A stretch of DNA of 64,000 bases from an uncultured Veillonellaceae bacterium (GCA_958348245.1 CATVYJ010000001.1:251179-315178), one strand, 5' to 3'. Counted from the first letter of the stretch, positions 25,452-33,217 are shown. Notes: generated from the sequence alone by a model not told the origin. Numbers and translations are program-made.

Positions 25452-25480
25452 ATTATACCGTATCTTACGGAAAGATTGAA
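25452..25480 (-). promoter_or_regulatory. Promoter of cbiL-cbiA-cobO with internal palindrome
   Basis: Minus-strand -35 TTCAAT (25480-25475) and -10 TATAAT (25457-25452), spacing 17. The spacer holds the inverted repeat CCGTA-AGA-TACGG (25470-25458), directly against the -10, where a repressor could bind. Confidence 0.65.
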
Positions 25481-25495
25481 TCGCCTGCGGAAATT

Positions 25496-26194
25496 TCACC
25501 CGTGCAGAGCAAAAACGACGGGCACGCGCGATCGGGCGGATACGGGGACCCCATTCTGACGCGCCGGCGCAAACCGCCACCGGCGCACCGCCGCAAGAGC
25601 CGCTTCGTCCAGCGCGCCGTCTCCGGAGGATCTCTCCACCCATACTTCCGTTACGCCCCCATCCGCATCGATGAGAAGTCCTGCTGTAACAGTTCCTTCC
25701 ACGCCGCGGCGGCGCGCGCTCTCCGGATAGACCGGGTCGGGCGCAGACAGAATCCGCGGCGCTTCGACCGCATTTCCGCCGCTTGCATCGCCGTTCCCTC
25801 CGGATCCCGTCTTCAATCCTTCTCCGCTTCCCGTCCCGCTGCCTTCTCCGGGGCCTGCGCTGTCTCCGGCTCCGGCTTCCTGCCCGTTTCCTTCGGCCGC
25901 AGAAACAGCCGCACGGGAAGCGTAGTCCGCGCTTTCGTCCGTCTGCGTCTCTTCAAGGCCCTGCCCGCGGACGGCCAGCAGGGGCGTGGCCCCTGCCGGA
26001 GAAGGCAGCGCGCTGCCAGCCCCGCCTCGGCCCCCGCCTTCGCTTCCCGTGAGAAGATCCACTTCAATGACCGGCGGCGCCGGAACCGGGAAAAACAGCG
26101 GCCCTGCCGCGGCGAGAAGCAGACACAGCGCCGCGTGGAAGGAAAAGGCCGCCGTCCAGGCAAGCCGCCACCGCTTTTGATTCTCCTTCGTCAT
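25496..26194 (-). CDS. tonB: TonB energy transducer
   Basis: Inner-membrane-anchored periplasmic protein that passes proton-motive energy to outer-membrane receptors. The 232 residues have one N-terminal transmembrane helix (about 10-35), a long linker and the C-terminal TonB domain (YPESARRRGVEGTVTAGLLI ... RRWRFAPA). The linker is rich in Gly, Ser and Glu rather than the usual Pro-Lys/Pro-Glu repeats. ATG at 26194 has AGAGGTGG upstream; a GTG at 26206 overlapping the exbD stop is an alternative. Partners are the adjacent exbB and exbD. Confidence 0.93.
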   Translation of the reverse strand: MTKENQKRWRLAWTAAFSFHAALCLLLAAAGPLFFPVPAPPVIEVDLLTGSEGGGRGGAGSALPSPAGATPLLAVRGQGLEETQTDESADYASRAAVSAAEGNGQEAGAGDSAGPGEGSGTGSGEGLKTGSGGNGDASGGNAVEAPRILSAPDPVYPESARRRGVEGTVTAGLLIDADGGVTEVWVERSSGDGALDEAALAAVRRWRFAPARQNGVPVSARSRVPVVFALHG

Positions 26195-26202
26195 ACCACC
26201 TC

Positions 26203-26616
26203 TCACGGCGCTGCGCCGCTTTCCGCTGCAATGCCGATCCGGTCGATTCCCGCGGCGCGGATCGCATCCATGGCGGCGAGCACATCCTCATACCGGGCCA
26301 TGGCATCGGCCCGGAGAATCACCCGCATCTCCGGACGGCGTTCTCTTTCCTGCATCAGGTGCGCCGGCAATTCTTCCTTCGGAATCCGCCTGCCGTCCAC
26401 ATAGAAGGCTCCGTCCTCCGTGACCGATACCGTCGCCCCTTCCCGGCTTTCCGACACGGCCTGAGACGCCTTGGGCAGGGCGAGCGGCACGGTCTGCTCC
26501 GCTGTCATCGCCAGCGTGCTCATCATGAAAAATATGAGAAGAAAGAAAATGATATCAATCATGGGGATAATCATCAGCTTCGGTTCCGGCGGCCCCCGGA
26601 AAGCGCGCCGCCTCAT
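26203..26616 (-). CDS. exbD: ExbD/TolR family biopolymer transporter
   Basis: A 137-residue component of the TonB motor. After a short cytoplasmic start (MRRRAFRGPPEPKLMIIPMID) comes the single transmembrane helix with the conserved Asp (PMIDIIFFLLIFFMM), then a periplasmic domain. ATG at 26616 overlaps the exbB stop (ATGA). Next to tonB it is an ExbD rather than a TolR. Confidence 0.94.
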   Translation of the reverse strand: MRRRAFRGPPEPKLMIIPMIDIIFFLLIFFMMSTLAMTAEQTVPLALPKASQAVSESREGATVSVTEDGAFYVDGRRIPKEELPAHLMQERERRPEMRVILRADAMARYEDVLAAMDAIRAAGIDRIGIAAESGAAP

Positions 26617-27203
26617 GGTCTTTCCGCCCCAGCCGCCAGGCAAAGATCGCAGACCTGCTCGATCTGAAAAAGAATCCGCTCCAGCCGCTCTGTAAGGAAT
26701 GCGTGCAGCACCAGAGCCAGAACGGCCGTAAAAAGGCCAAAGGCCGTACACACCAGCGCTTCCGCCACGCCCCCTGTCACCGCAAAGGGCGCGCTTCCCG
26801 CCGAGAGAATGCGGAAAGACTGCATCATCCCCATGACGGTGCCCAGCAGCCCCAGAAGCGGCGCGAGCGTCACAATGGCGGACAGCCAGGAGAGCCGCGC
26901 CCGCAGCGCCGCCTCTTCCCGGGCCGCCGCCGCTTCCAGCCGCCGTTCTTTCGCCGAAGCCGGCCCCCGCAGCGCCGCTTTACGCAGAACGGCCGCGGCG
27001 CTGCTCCGGTCTCCGCGAAGCGCTTCCTCCAGGGCCGTCCCGCACAGTGTCTCCGCAGCGGCCGTCAGGCGCGGCAGATTTCCCAGCCGCTCCCGATACA
27101 GCAGAAAACGCTCCGCACCGATGGCCGCCGCGGCAAGGGAACACAGCAGAATCGGCGCCATCATGAAGCCGCCCGCCTGAAACAGATGCCAGAGATTATC
27201 CAT
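26613..27203 (-). CDS. exbB: MotA/TolQ/ExbB proton channel protein
   Basis: A 196-residue motor subunit with three predicted transmembrane segments (about 12-32, 108-130 and 145-170). The conserved loop LAPLLGLLGTVMGMMQSF is present. ATG at 27203 is preceded by GGAGAGG. It begins only about 25 bases after the T-run of an intrinsic terminator, and no promoter is evident between, so exbBD-tonB may depend on readthrough or on an unrecognised start site. Confidence 0.94.
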   Translation of the reverse strand: MDNLWHLFQAGGFMMAPILLCSLAAAAIGAERFLLYRERLGNLPRLTAAAETLCGTALEEALRGDRSSAAAVLRKAALRGPASAKERRLEAAAAREEAALRARLSWLSAIVTLAPLLGLLGTVMGMMQSFRILSAGSAPFAVTGGVAEALVCTAFGLFTAVLALVLHAFLTERLERILFQIEQVCDLCLAAGAERP

Positions 27204-27227
27204 GACCTCTCCTTTCAGCCAACCAAT

Positions 27228-27267
27228 AAAAAAGCAAAAACAAAGGAATTGTCCCCCTGTTTTTGCT
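27228..27267 (-). terminator. Intrinsic terminator between the small unknown gene and exbB
   Basis: Minus-strand AGCAAAAACA paired with TGTTTTTGCT (10-bp stem, 15-base loop) and a T6 tail. It lies 20 bases after the upstream stop codon and just ahead of exbB. Confidence 0.8.
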
Positions 27268-27286
27268 CGCATGCTTCACAACGGGA

Positions 27287-27625
27287 TCAATACCCGTTCA
27301 CTTCGCTCACCACGCGGAAATTATCTACGGAAAACGCCTTGCATATCGGCCCGAAGAAACGGCCTGTCAGCATGGTGCGGTACATTTCCGATCTGGCGAT
27401 GAGCATGAGACGGCTCCCGTCGTAAGTGATGCGCACGAGGCCGTTATTGACATACTTCTCAAAATCTTCCGCTTCCATGAGCCTTTTCAGCGCATCCAGC
27501 GCGTCTTTCACAGGCCCGTCCTGATACTCAGGCCGCTCCGTAACCGGCATAAAGCGGATTTCATAAATTTTATCGTTGTATCCTTTCGAAGCGGCGGAAT
27601 ACCGTCTGCCTTCTTCCATTTCCAT
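27287..27625 (-). CDS. Small uncharacterised protein
   Basis: A 112-residue soluble protein with no signal peptide. I do not recognise a named family. The N-terminal half is charged (KGYNDKIYEIRFMPVTERP). The second half, with LVRITYDGSRLMLIARSEMY and then RFFGPICKAF, has an alternating pattern that loosely recalls the DnaA N-terminal domain; this is a weak resemblance only. ATG at 27625 follows AAGGAAGGG at suitable spacing. A terminator closes it, and exbB lies just beyond. Confidence 0.75.
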   Translation of the reverse strand: MEMEEGRRYSAASKGYNDKIYEIRFMPVTERPEYQDGPVKDALDALKRLMEAEDFEKYVNNGLVRITYDGSRLMLIARSEMYRTMLTGRFFGPICKAFSVDNFRVVSEVNGY

Positions 27626-27690
27626 GTATAACCCTTCCTTCCCATGTTATTTGTCCTATTATAATGCATCCCCGCCGCTTTTGCACCGGT

Positions 27691-28374
27691 TCAGACCACA
27701 TTCCTGTCGTGCAGGCTTACATAGACGCCGTCTCCGATGATGACATGATCTACCACTTCCATGTCGAGGATCTCCGCCGCCCGCGCAAAGTGCCGGGTAA
27801 GCCGGATATCGTCCCGGGAAGGTTCCGGATCGCCGGAAGGATGATTATGGATGAGGATGAGTCCGTGCGCTTTGTAGCGGATGCCCCATTTCAGCGCTTC
27901 TTTCATATCCACCGGCGCGGCGTGGAGACTGCCGATGGAAATTTCCTTTTCGCCGAGCAGGCGGTTTTTCACATTGAGGTAGCATACATGAAAATGTTCC
28001 TGCATTTCGTGGCGGAGCCGCTCCATGAAAAAACGGGCCACCTTGTCCGGCGCATTCAGAAGAAGCAGCGCCTGTTTGTCGTGATAGGCAGTGAGCCGCC
28101 GGCCCAGTTCGATCGCGGCGCAGATGGTGATGGCTTTATCCTTGCCGATGCCGGAAATATCCTGCAGATCCCGCCAGTCCAGATCTTCGTACCAGCGAAC
28201 GCCTCCTTCGCCGAGACGTTTTGTCACCTGCCGGGCCAGCTCCACCACGGAGCATCCCTGCCGTCCCGTGCGGAGCAGGATGGCCACGAGATCGACCATG
28301 CTTGCCCGGGCCGGAGAACGGGCAAACTTCTCCCTCGGCCGTTCTTCCTCCATGATATCCCGGATCATCGCCAT
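27691..28374 (-). CDS. radC: RadC family JAMM/MPN domain protein
   Basis: A 227-residue protein with an N-terminal helix-hairpin-helix part (VDLVAILLRTG ... LQDISGIGKDKAITI) and a C-terminal metal-dependent JAMM domain. The motif ILIHNHPSGDPEPSRDD gives the HxH...D ligands. Despite the name, a role in DNA repair is doubtful for the family. It is 4 bases from maf, a common pairing in Firmicutes. Confidence 0.94.
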   Translation of the reverse strand: MAMIRDIMEEERPREKFARSPARASMVDLVAILLRTGRQGCSVVELARQVTKRLGEGGVRWYEDLDWRDLQDISGIGKDKAITICAAIELGRRLTAYHDKQALLLLNAPDKVARFFMERLRHEMQEHFHVCYLNVKNRLLGEKEISIGSLHAAPVDMKEALKWGIRYKAHGLILIHNHPSGDPEPSRDDIRLTRHFARAAEILDMEVVDHVIIGDGVYVSLHDRNVV

Positions 28375-28378
28375 GCGC

Positions 28379-28942
28379 TCACCCCATTTCCTCCGCGCGG
28401 CGCAGCAGTTCTCTCGTCAGCGTTTTCGGAAGGCCGATCACATTGGACAGGGCCCCTTCCACCTGCTGCACCAATTGGCCGCCCAGCCCCTGTACGGCAT
28501 ATGCGCCCGCTTTGTCCATGGGCTCGCCCGTTGCGATGTAGGCGCGGATTTCCGCTTCCGTAAGAGGCCGGAACGCCACCCGGCTCACAGCGGCGGCGCT
28601 GTGCATCCCGGTCCGGGACATGACCGCCACGCCGGTCATCACTTCATGCGCGCGTCCGGACAAGGCGGAAAGCATGCGCGCCGCATCGTCCGCATCCGCC
28701 GGCTTCCCCAGCACGCGCCCGTCCAGTACAACGAGCGTATCCGCGCCCAGCACAGGGGCTGCGCCGCCGGTGCGCTCCCACACATCCCGCGCCTTTCCTT
28801 CCGCCTGCATGCGCACCAGCGCCTCCGGAGACATAAGCCGGGTATTGTCCTCCTCATAATGGCTGGGCACCACGCGGAAGGAAATGCCCATCTCTGTCAG
28901 GATTTCTTTTCTCCGGGGCGACTGCGAAGCCAGGATAATCAT
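28379..28942 (-). CDS. maf: Maf-like nucleoside triphosphate pyrophosphatase
   Basis: A 187-residue house-cleaning pyrophosphatase that hydrolyses modified or canonical dTTP/UTP-type nucleotides. It starts with the family signature LASQSPRRKEIL and contains GADTLVVLDGRVLGKP and the GEPMDKAGAYAVQGLG loop. ATG at 28942 is the family start; ten more upstream codons are open. It is co-oriented with radC and the DUF4321 gene. Confidence 0.95.
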   Translation of the reverse strand: MIILASQSPRRKEILTEMGISFRVVPSHYEEDNTRLMSPEALVRMQAEGKARDVWERTGGAAPVLGADTLVVLDGRVLGKPADADDAARMLSALSGRAHEVMTGVAVMSRTGMHSAAAVSRVAFRPLTEAEIRAYIATGEPMDKAGAYAVQGLGGQLVQQVEGALSNVIGLPKTLTRELLRRAEEMG

Positions 28943-28972
28943 GATGCTCCCTTCTGTCCGGATGCCGGACAT

Positions 28973-29242
28973 TCAGAACCAGCTGTAGATCCAGCCGGCA
29001 ATCAGGATGCCGAAAATGCTGATCAGATTCGGCGCAAAGCGGATGCCGAAATGAATTTCCATGATGAACAGATTCAGATACACGTCCTGAAAGCTGAATA
29101 TTTCAAAAGGTTCCGTCAGATAGGGCATAATGCCCGCCAAACTGACCTGCCCCAGCAGATGCCCCAGAATGCCTCCGATGAGCGCTCCCGCGGCCAGAAA
29201 TAAAATCAGGGATAAAATGCCGTGCGGCCTGCTTACTCTCAT
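28973..29242 (-). CDS. DUF4321 family small membrane protein
   Basis: An 89-residue protein with two transmembrane helices (about 8-30 and 68-88) flanking a loop containing PFEIFSFQDVYLNLFIMEIHFG, in the manner of the DUF4321 family found next to maf and radC in Firmicutes. Function is unknown. ATG at 29242 follows GAGGAGG. Confidence 0.85.
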   Translation of the reverse strand: MRVSRPHGILSLILFLAAGALIGGILGHLLGQVSLAGIMPYLTEPFEIFSFQDVYLNLFIMEIHFGIRFAPNLISIFGILIAGWIYSWF

Positions 29243-29257
29243 GCTGTCCGTCCCTCC

Positions 29258-29821
29258 TCAGAACGTCGCGCCCTGCACGATGCGCCCTTCCACCCGTTCG
29301 GTGAGGGCCTGCCCCACAGGATCCCCCGTGCGGTACTGATAAATGACGCGCCAGAGCGTTTTGCCCTCCCGGAAAATATACTCTTTCACGGTAAGGGCCG
29401 TGCGCCGGTCCCGGCTGACGTCATCGAAAGAAAAGGTCAGACGGATGCCGCCGGAATCTCCCACCCGCACTTCGTCTTTCGTTTCCTTCAGATTTTCCAC
29501 GGCAGCTTCGCGCCGAATGGTCGACGACGCCTCTGCGGCAAGCGCTTCCGCGCTCTTATCCGTAGCCTCGCCGGTCACGAGGATCTGCATATACCGGTTA
29601 TGTCCCTCGGCATTCACCTTCGAACTGTCTTTCGGCGCGAGATCCGCCATCTGTCCGGCAATGCCCATCTCAAAAGGGACCTCCAGCGTAATGGTCTCAC
29701 CGGCGCAGCTGATGCGGTTTTTCCCAAAAATAAACTGGTCGTCCAGCGTGTCGGACCCGCAGCCGGCCATGGCGAAAACCGCCGCCGCCAGCAGGGCCGT
29801 CATTCCCAATCGAATATTCAT
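29258..29821 (-). CDS. Putative lipoprotein, unknown function
   Basis: A 187-residue protein with a lipoprotein signal peptide: hydrophobic stretch then lipobox MAGC, making Cys20 the likely lipidated residue. The mature part is soluble with a conserved-looking end (LWRVIYQYRTGDP). That layout resembles small PsbP/DcrB-like alpha-beta lipoproteins, but this is inference from pattern only. It lies 15 bases upstream of the DUF4321 gene and is divergent from tmcAL. Confidence 0.8.
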   Translation of the reverse strand: MNIRLGMTALLAAAVFAMAGCGSDTLDDQFIFGKNRISCAGETITLEVPFEMGIAGQMADLAPKDSSKVNAEGHNRYMQILVTGEATDKSAEALAAEASSTIRREAAVENLKETKDEVRVGDSGGIRLTFSFDDVSRDRRTALTVKEYIFREGKTLWRVIYQYRTGDPVGQALTERVEGRIVQGATF

Positions 29822-29871
29822 TTCGATTCCTTTCGCGCCGCACGGAGCGGCTTTCTTTATAGTCTGCCGTT

Positions 29872-29880
29872 ATTATAACA
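29872..29880 (-). promoter_or_regulatory. Extended -10 promoter of the lipoprotein gene
   Basis: Minus-strand TG-T-TATAAT about 50 bases before the start codon. Confidence 0.6.
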
Positions 29881-29909
29881 CAGGCGGGCGGCCGCCACAT
29901 GGTCCGCCA

Positions 29910-29918
29910 TGCTATAAT
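29910..29918 (+). promoter_or_regulatory. Extended -10 promoter of tmcAL
   Basis: TG-C-TATAAT 31 bases before the tmcAL start codon, pointing away from the lipoprotein promoter 30 bases to the left. Confidence 0.6.
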
Positions 29919-29949
29919 GCGGATAGACTTTGCAGAAACAGGAGGCATC

Positions 29950-31107
29950 ATGTACATCGGCATCGTTTCAGAATGGAATCCCTTTCACGAGGGGCACGCC
30001 CGGCTTCTCGCATCCATCCGGGAAACCTGTCCCGGCGCGGAGATCGCCTGCGCCATGAGCGGCGCGTTCGTACAGCGCGGGGAGCCAGCGCTGTTTGACA
30101 AATGGGCCCGGGCCGCCTGGGCGGTAAAAGGAGGCGCGTCTCTTGTGGTGGAGCTCCCCGCGGCCTGTGTGCTTCAGAGCGCGGATCGTTTCGCCGAGGC
30201 CGGCATCCGCCTGCTCGCGGCGCTCGGCTGCACCCACGCCGCGTTCGGCGCGGAAACGCTGACCGCTGACGAGATCCGGACAGCGGCGGCCTGGACGCTT
30301 ACGGAAGCGTTCACGCAGGAACTGCGCCGTCTTCTCCGGACGGGCCTGCCTTATGCCAGAGCGGTGAATCAGGCCCTGGCAGAAAAATTTCCCGCGCTGA
30401 GGGATGATTTTTCCAGGCCGAATAATCTTCTCGGCCTCCAGTACGCGCGAACCATTCTGGCGCACCATCTTCCCATGGATATTCTGCCGTTTCCCCGGGA
30501 TGAGAGCCGCCCGGTCTCCGCGACGGCCATCCGCAGGGAGATCGCCGCCGGGCAGCCCCCGTCCCACATTCCCGACGCGGAAAAGGAATCGCTCTGCACG
30601 CTCCTCCGACGCGGCGCGTACACGGACTACCGCCGCTATGACGACGCCTGTCTGCTCGCATTCCGCCTGATGAGCGGAGAAACGCTCCGCCGGTCCGGCT
30701 TGTTTTCGGAAGGGCTGGAAAACCGCTGGGCCAAGGAAATGCAGCGCCCATCCTATGAAGAATTGCTGCGCGCCGTGAAAAGCCGCCGTTATCTGTACAG
30801 CCGCCTCCGCCGCATCGGCGCGGCCCTTCTGCTCTCTCCTGCGGGCGAGCTTTCTCTGATGGCCCGTCCGCAGGAAGCGCCCTATGCCCGGCTTCTTGCG
30901 CTTCGCGCTTCGTCGAGCGCCCTTCTCCGGCGCTGCCGTCTGCCGGTCGTGACAAGCACCGCCCGGGCGGAACGCACGCTGGATAACGCCGCCCTGCGTT
31001 TCCTCATGCTTGACCGGCGCGCCTGCGACGTGCAGACGTTCTGCTTCCACGGCGAAACCGAGCGCGCAGGGCGTCTCGATTATTTCCGATCGCCCGCCGT
31101 ACTGTAA
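29950..31107 (+). CDS. tmcAL: tRNA(Met) cytidine acetate ligase (TmcAL/YlbM)
   Basis: ATP-dependent enzyme that forms N4-acetylcytidine at the wobble base of elongator tRNA-Met using acetate. The 385 residues begin with the nucleotidyltransferase motif GIVSEWNPFHEGHARLL (HxGH) and contain the family segment RPNNLLGLQYARTIL. The ATG at 29950 with AGGAGG upstream is chosen over an in-frame start 17 codons earlier. Older annotations call it a nucleotidyltransferase. Confidence 0.93.
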   Translation: MYIGIVSEWNPFHEGHARLLASIRETCPGAEIACAMSGAFVQRGEPALFDKWARAAWAVKGGASLVVELPAACVLQSADRFAEAGIRLLAALGCTHAAFGAETLTADEIRTAAAWTLTEAFTQELRRLLRTGLPYARAVNQALAEKFPALRDDFSRPNNLLGLQYARTILAHHLPMDILPFPRDESRPVSATAIRREIAAGQPPSHIPDAEKESLCTLLRRGAYTDYRRYDDACLLAFRLMSGETLRRSGLFSEGLENRWAKEMQRPSYEELLRAVKSRRYLYSRLRRIGAALLLSPAGELSLMARPQEAPYARLLALRASSSALLRRCRLPVVTSTARAERTLDNAALRFLMLDRRACDVQTFCFHGETERAGRLDYFRSPAVL

Positions 31108-31122
31108 ATCCGCGCGCAAGAC

Positions 31123-31151
31123 TTTACAAAACCGCGGCGGTCTTTTATGAT
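31123..31151 (+). promoter_or_regulatory. Promoter of the putP leader
   Basis: TTTACA (31123-31128) and TATGAT (31146-31151), spacing 17, predicting a transcript starting near 31158. Confidence 0.6.
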
Positions 31152-31157
31152 AATAAA

Positions 31158-31262
31158 ATATTAAATAGAAGCGTCCAAGGAAGGAGAAAGCACTGGAAAG
31201 CCGCCGCGTCGGCGGACAGGCATTGCAGTGCTTTCTTTTTACGCGGGCGGCAACGGAGGCGT
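31158..31262 (+). promoter_or_regulatory. Structured putP leader with terminator and alternative pairing
   Basis: Outer stem GAAAGCACTG (31186-31195) with CAGTGCTTTC (31226-31235), directly followed by TTTTT. Within it is an inner stem CCGCCG-CGT-CGGCGG (31201-31215) and an asymmetric loop (GAAAG opposite ACAGGCATTG). The inner strand CCGCCGCGT can instead pair with ACGCGGGCGG (31241-31250) just ahead of the ribosome binding site, with one bulge. Only 26 bases separate the T-run from the start codon. No known riboswitch class was recognised. Confidence 0.6.
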
Positions 31263-31266
31263 TTCA

Positions 31267-32754
31267 ATGACATACGACGGAGAATTTGGCATCATTCTCG
31301 CCTTTGCGCTGTACCTGCTCGTCATGATGGGTATCGGCATTTATTATTCGCGGAAGCAGAAAAACCTGTCCCAGTACATTCTGGGCGACCGAAAGCTCGG
31401 CCCGTGGCTTACGTCCATGAGCGCGGAAGCTTCGGACATGAGCGGCTGGATGCTCATGGGGCTGCCGGGCTTCGCCTATCTGCACGGCCTGTCCGCCATC
31501 TGGACCAGCATCGGCCTCATCATCGGCACCTGGCTGAACTGGGTCTTCATTTCCAAGCGGCTCCGCACGTATACGGAAGTGGCGAGCAACAGCCTCACCA
31601 TCCCGGACTACCTGTCCAACCGGTTTGAAGACCACCGGAACGGCCTGCGTTTTATCTGCGCGCTGTGCATTATCATCTTCTTCATTATCTACACCTCGTC
31701 GGGCTTTGTGGCGGCAGGCAAACTGTTCAATACCATTTTCGGACTGCCTTACACCACGGCGCTTCTCATCGGCGCATTTGTCGTCATTTTTTACACATTC
31801 CTCGGCGGCTTCAGCGCCGTCTGCTGGACGGACTTCATCCAGGGTACGATGATGTTCTTCACTGTGCTCTACATCCCCATCGCGGCGTCCATCGCCCTCG
31901 GCGGCCCCGCGCCCACGCTGGACATTCTCTCCAGCGAAGGTCCGGACTTCTTCTCTCTCATGCCCGCCTCCGCCGGGGATCTGGCGAACTTCATCATGTT
32001 CATTTCCTCCATCGGCTGGGGGCTCGGCTACTTCGGCCAGCCGCACATCCTCGTGCGCTTCATGGCCATCAGCGACGCGCGGGAACTGAAGAAATCCACG
32101 CGCATCGCCATGGGCTGGGTCGTTATTTCCCTGCTCTTCGCCATCGCCATCGGCATCGTAGGCAAAGCGTACCTCGCGACGCCGCTGGAAAACGCCGACG
32201 CGGAACGCGTCTTCATCATCATGGCTGCGGACCTGTCCGCGCCGTTCATCACGGGCCTCATCTGGTCCGCAGTGCTCGCCGCCATCATGAGCACCGCTTC
32301 GTCGCAGCTTCTCGTCACGGCTTCCGCCGTATCCCGCGACCTGTATCAGCCGTTTTTCCGCAGGCATTCCAGTGAGAAAGAGCTGATCCTCGTGAGCCGT
32401 CTCACCGTACTGGCGGTCTCCCTGTGCGCGCTCTATCTTGCCGCTGATCCGAACAGCTATATTTTCCAGATCGTCTCCTACGCGTGGGCCGGATTCGGCG
32501 CATGCTTCGGACCAGTGACACTCCTGTCTCTCTACTGGAAGCGCATGACTCTCCGGGGCGCATACGCAGGTATCCTGACCGGCGGCATCGTAGTCCTCGT
32601 GTGGAAACAGTTTGCCTGGTTCGGCCTGTACGAACTGGTGCCGGGCTTCATTCTTTCCGCGCTCGCCATTGTCCTTTTCTCCCTGACGGATAAAGAACCT
32701 TCGGAAAAAATTCAGCGGGAATTCGACGAAGCCATCGCCCGGAGCCGCCGCTGA
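31267..32754 (+). CDS. putP: Sodium:solute symporter, PutP (sodium/proline) type
   Basis: A 495-residue inner-membrane transporter of the SSS family with about 13 hydrophobic segments. It probably imports proline with sodium. Typical PutP features are LGPWLTSMSAEASDMSGWMLMG near the N-terminus, VASNSLTIPDYLSNRF, and ALVIGAF-like and MSTASSQLLVTASAVSRD regions. ATG at 31267 follows GGAGG. It is the only gene of its unit and ends in a bidirectional terminator. The exact substrate is inferred from family likeness. Confidence 0.91.
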   Translation: MTYDGEFGIILAFALYLLVMMGIGIYYSRKQKNLSQYILGDRKLGPWLTSMSAEASDMSGWMLMGLPGFAYLHGLSAIWTSIGLIIGTWLNWVFISKRLRTYTEVASNSLTIPDYLSNRFEDHRNGLRFICALCIIIFFIIYTSSGFVAAGKLFNTIFGLPYTTALLIGAFVVIFYTFLGGFSAVCWTDFIQGTMMFFTVLYIPIAASIALGGPAPTLDILSSEGPDFFSLMPASAGDLANFIMFISSIGWGLGYFGQPHILVRFMAISDARELKKSTRIAMGWVVISLLFAIAIGIVGKAYLATPLENADAERVFIIMAADLSAPFITGLIWSAVLAAIMSTASSQLLVTASAVSRDLYQPFFRRHSSEKELILVSRLTVLAVSLCALYLAADPNSYIFQIVSYAWAGFGACFGPVTLLSLYWKRMTLRGAYAGILTGGIVVLVWKQFAWFGLYELVPGFILSALAIVLFSLTDKEPSEKIQREFDEAIARSRR

Positions 32755-32771
32755 AACCGGAAAAACGCATC

Positions 32772-32808
32772 AAAAAAAGACCATCCTTACGGATGGTCTT
32801 TTCTTTTT
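32772..32808. terminator. Bidirectional terminator between putP and rnpB
   Basis: AAAGACCATCC-TTAC-GGATGGTCTTT hairpin with an A7 run on one side and T-rich sequence on the other, serving both convergent genes. Confidence 0.9.
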
Positions 32809-32810
32809 AT

Positions 32811-33157
32811 ATGAGCAGTCAATAAGCCGAGTTCTGTTCCACCAAGGTGGCGATGATTATCTATCTAGACAGAAAATTACTCTCCTGTTCAAGCGGCAAC
32901 AACCCGGAAGGTCAGCGGGCAACCTCAACCCTTCCCTATTCGGCCTTGCTTCAGATGGGGTTTACCAAGCCAGCCAGTTACCTGACTGCTGGTGCGCTCT
33001 TACCGCACCTTTCCACCCTTACCGCTTGCGCGGCGGTCTCCTTTTCTATGGCACTTTCCCTGGGGTCGCCCCCGCCGGACGTTATCCGGCATCCTGCCCT
33101 GCGAAGCTCGGACTTTCCTCAGACCTTACGGCCCGCAATCATCTTTCGTGCTCACGG
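32811..33157 (-). ncRNA. rnpB: RNase P RNA, bacterial class A
   Basis: Catalytic RNA that matures tRNA 5' ends. On the minus strand the conserved blocks are in order: GAGGAAAGTCCGAGCTTC, GGGCAGGATGCCGG, AAGGGTGGAAAGGTGCGGTA, AGAGCGCACCAGC, TGGTAAACCCCA, GCAAGGCCGAATAGG, and near the 3' end ACAGAACTCGGCTTAT. The ends pair (GTGAGCA with TGCTCAT). Exact 5' and 3' ends are estimated from this pairing and the promoter and terminator. Confidence 0.97.
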
Positions 33158-33162
33158 GTGCC

Positions 33163-33191
33163 AGTATATCACAGCGCCTGCGGGAATGCAA
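33163..33191 (-). promoter_or_regulatory. Promoter of rnpB
   Basis: Minus-strand -35 TTGCAT (33191-33186) and -10 TATACT (33168-33163), spacing 17, immediately before the RNA. Confidence 0.75.
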
Positions 33192-33217
33192 TGCTTCCGA
33201 CGATGCGTCGCCTGCTC

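Noticed and set aside
25419..25495. Cobalamin riboswitch ahead of cbiL
   Set aside because: Only 77 bases separate it from tonB and no B12-box element was seen.
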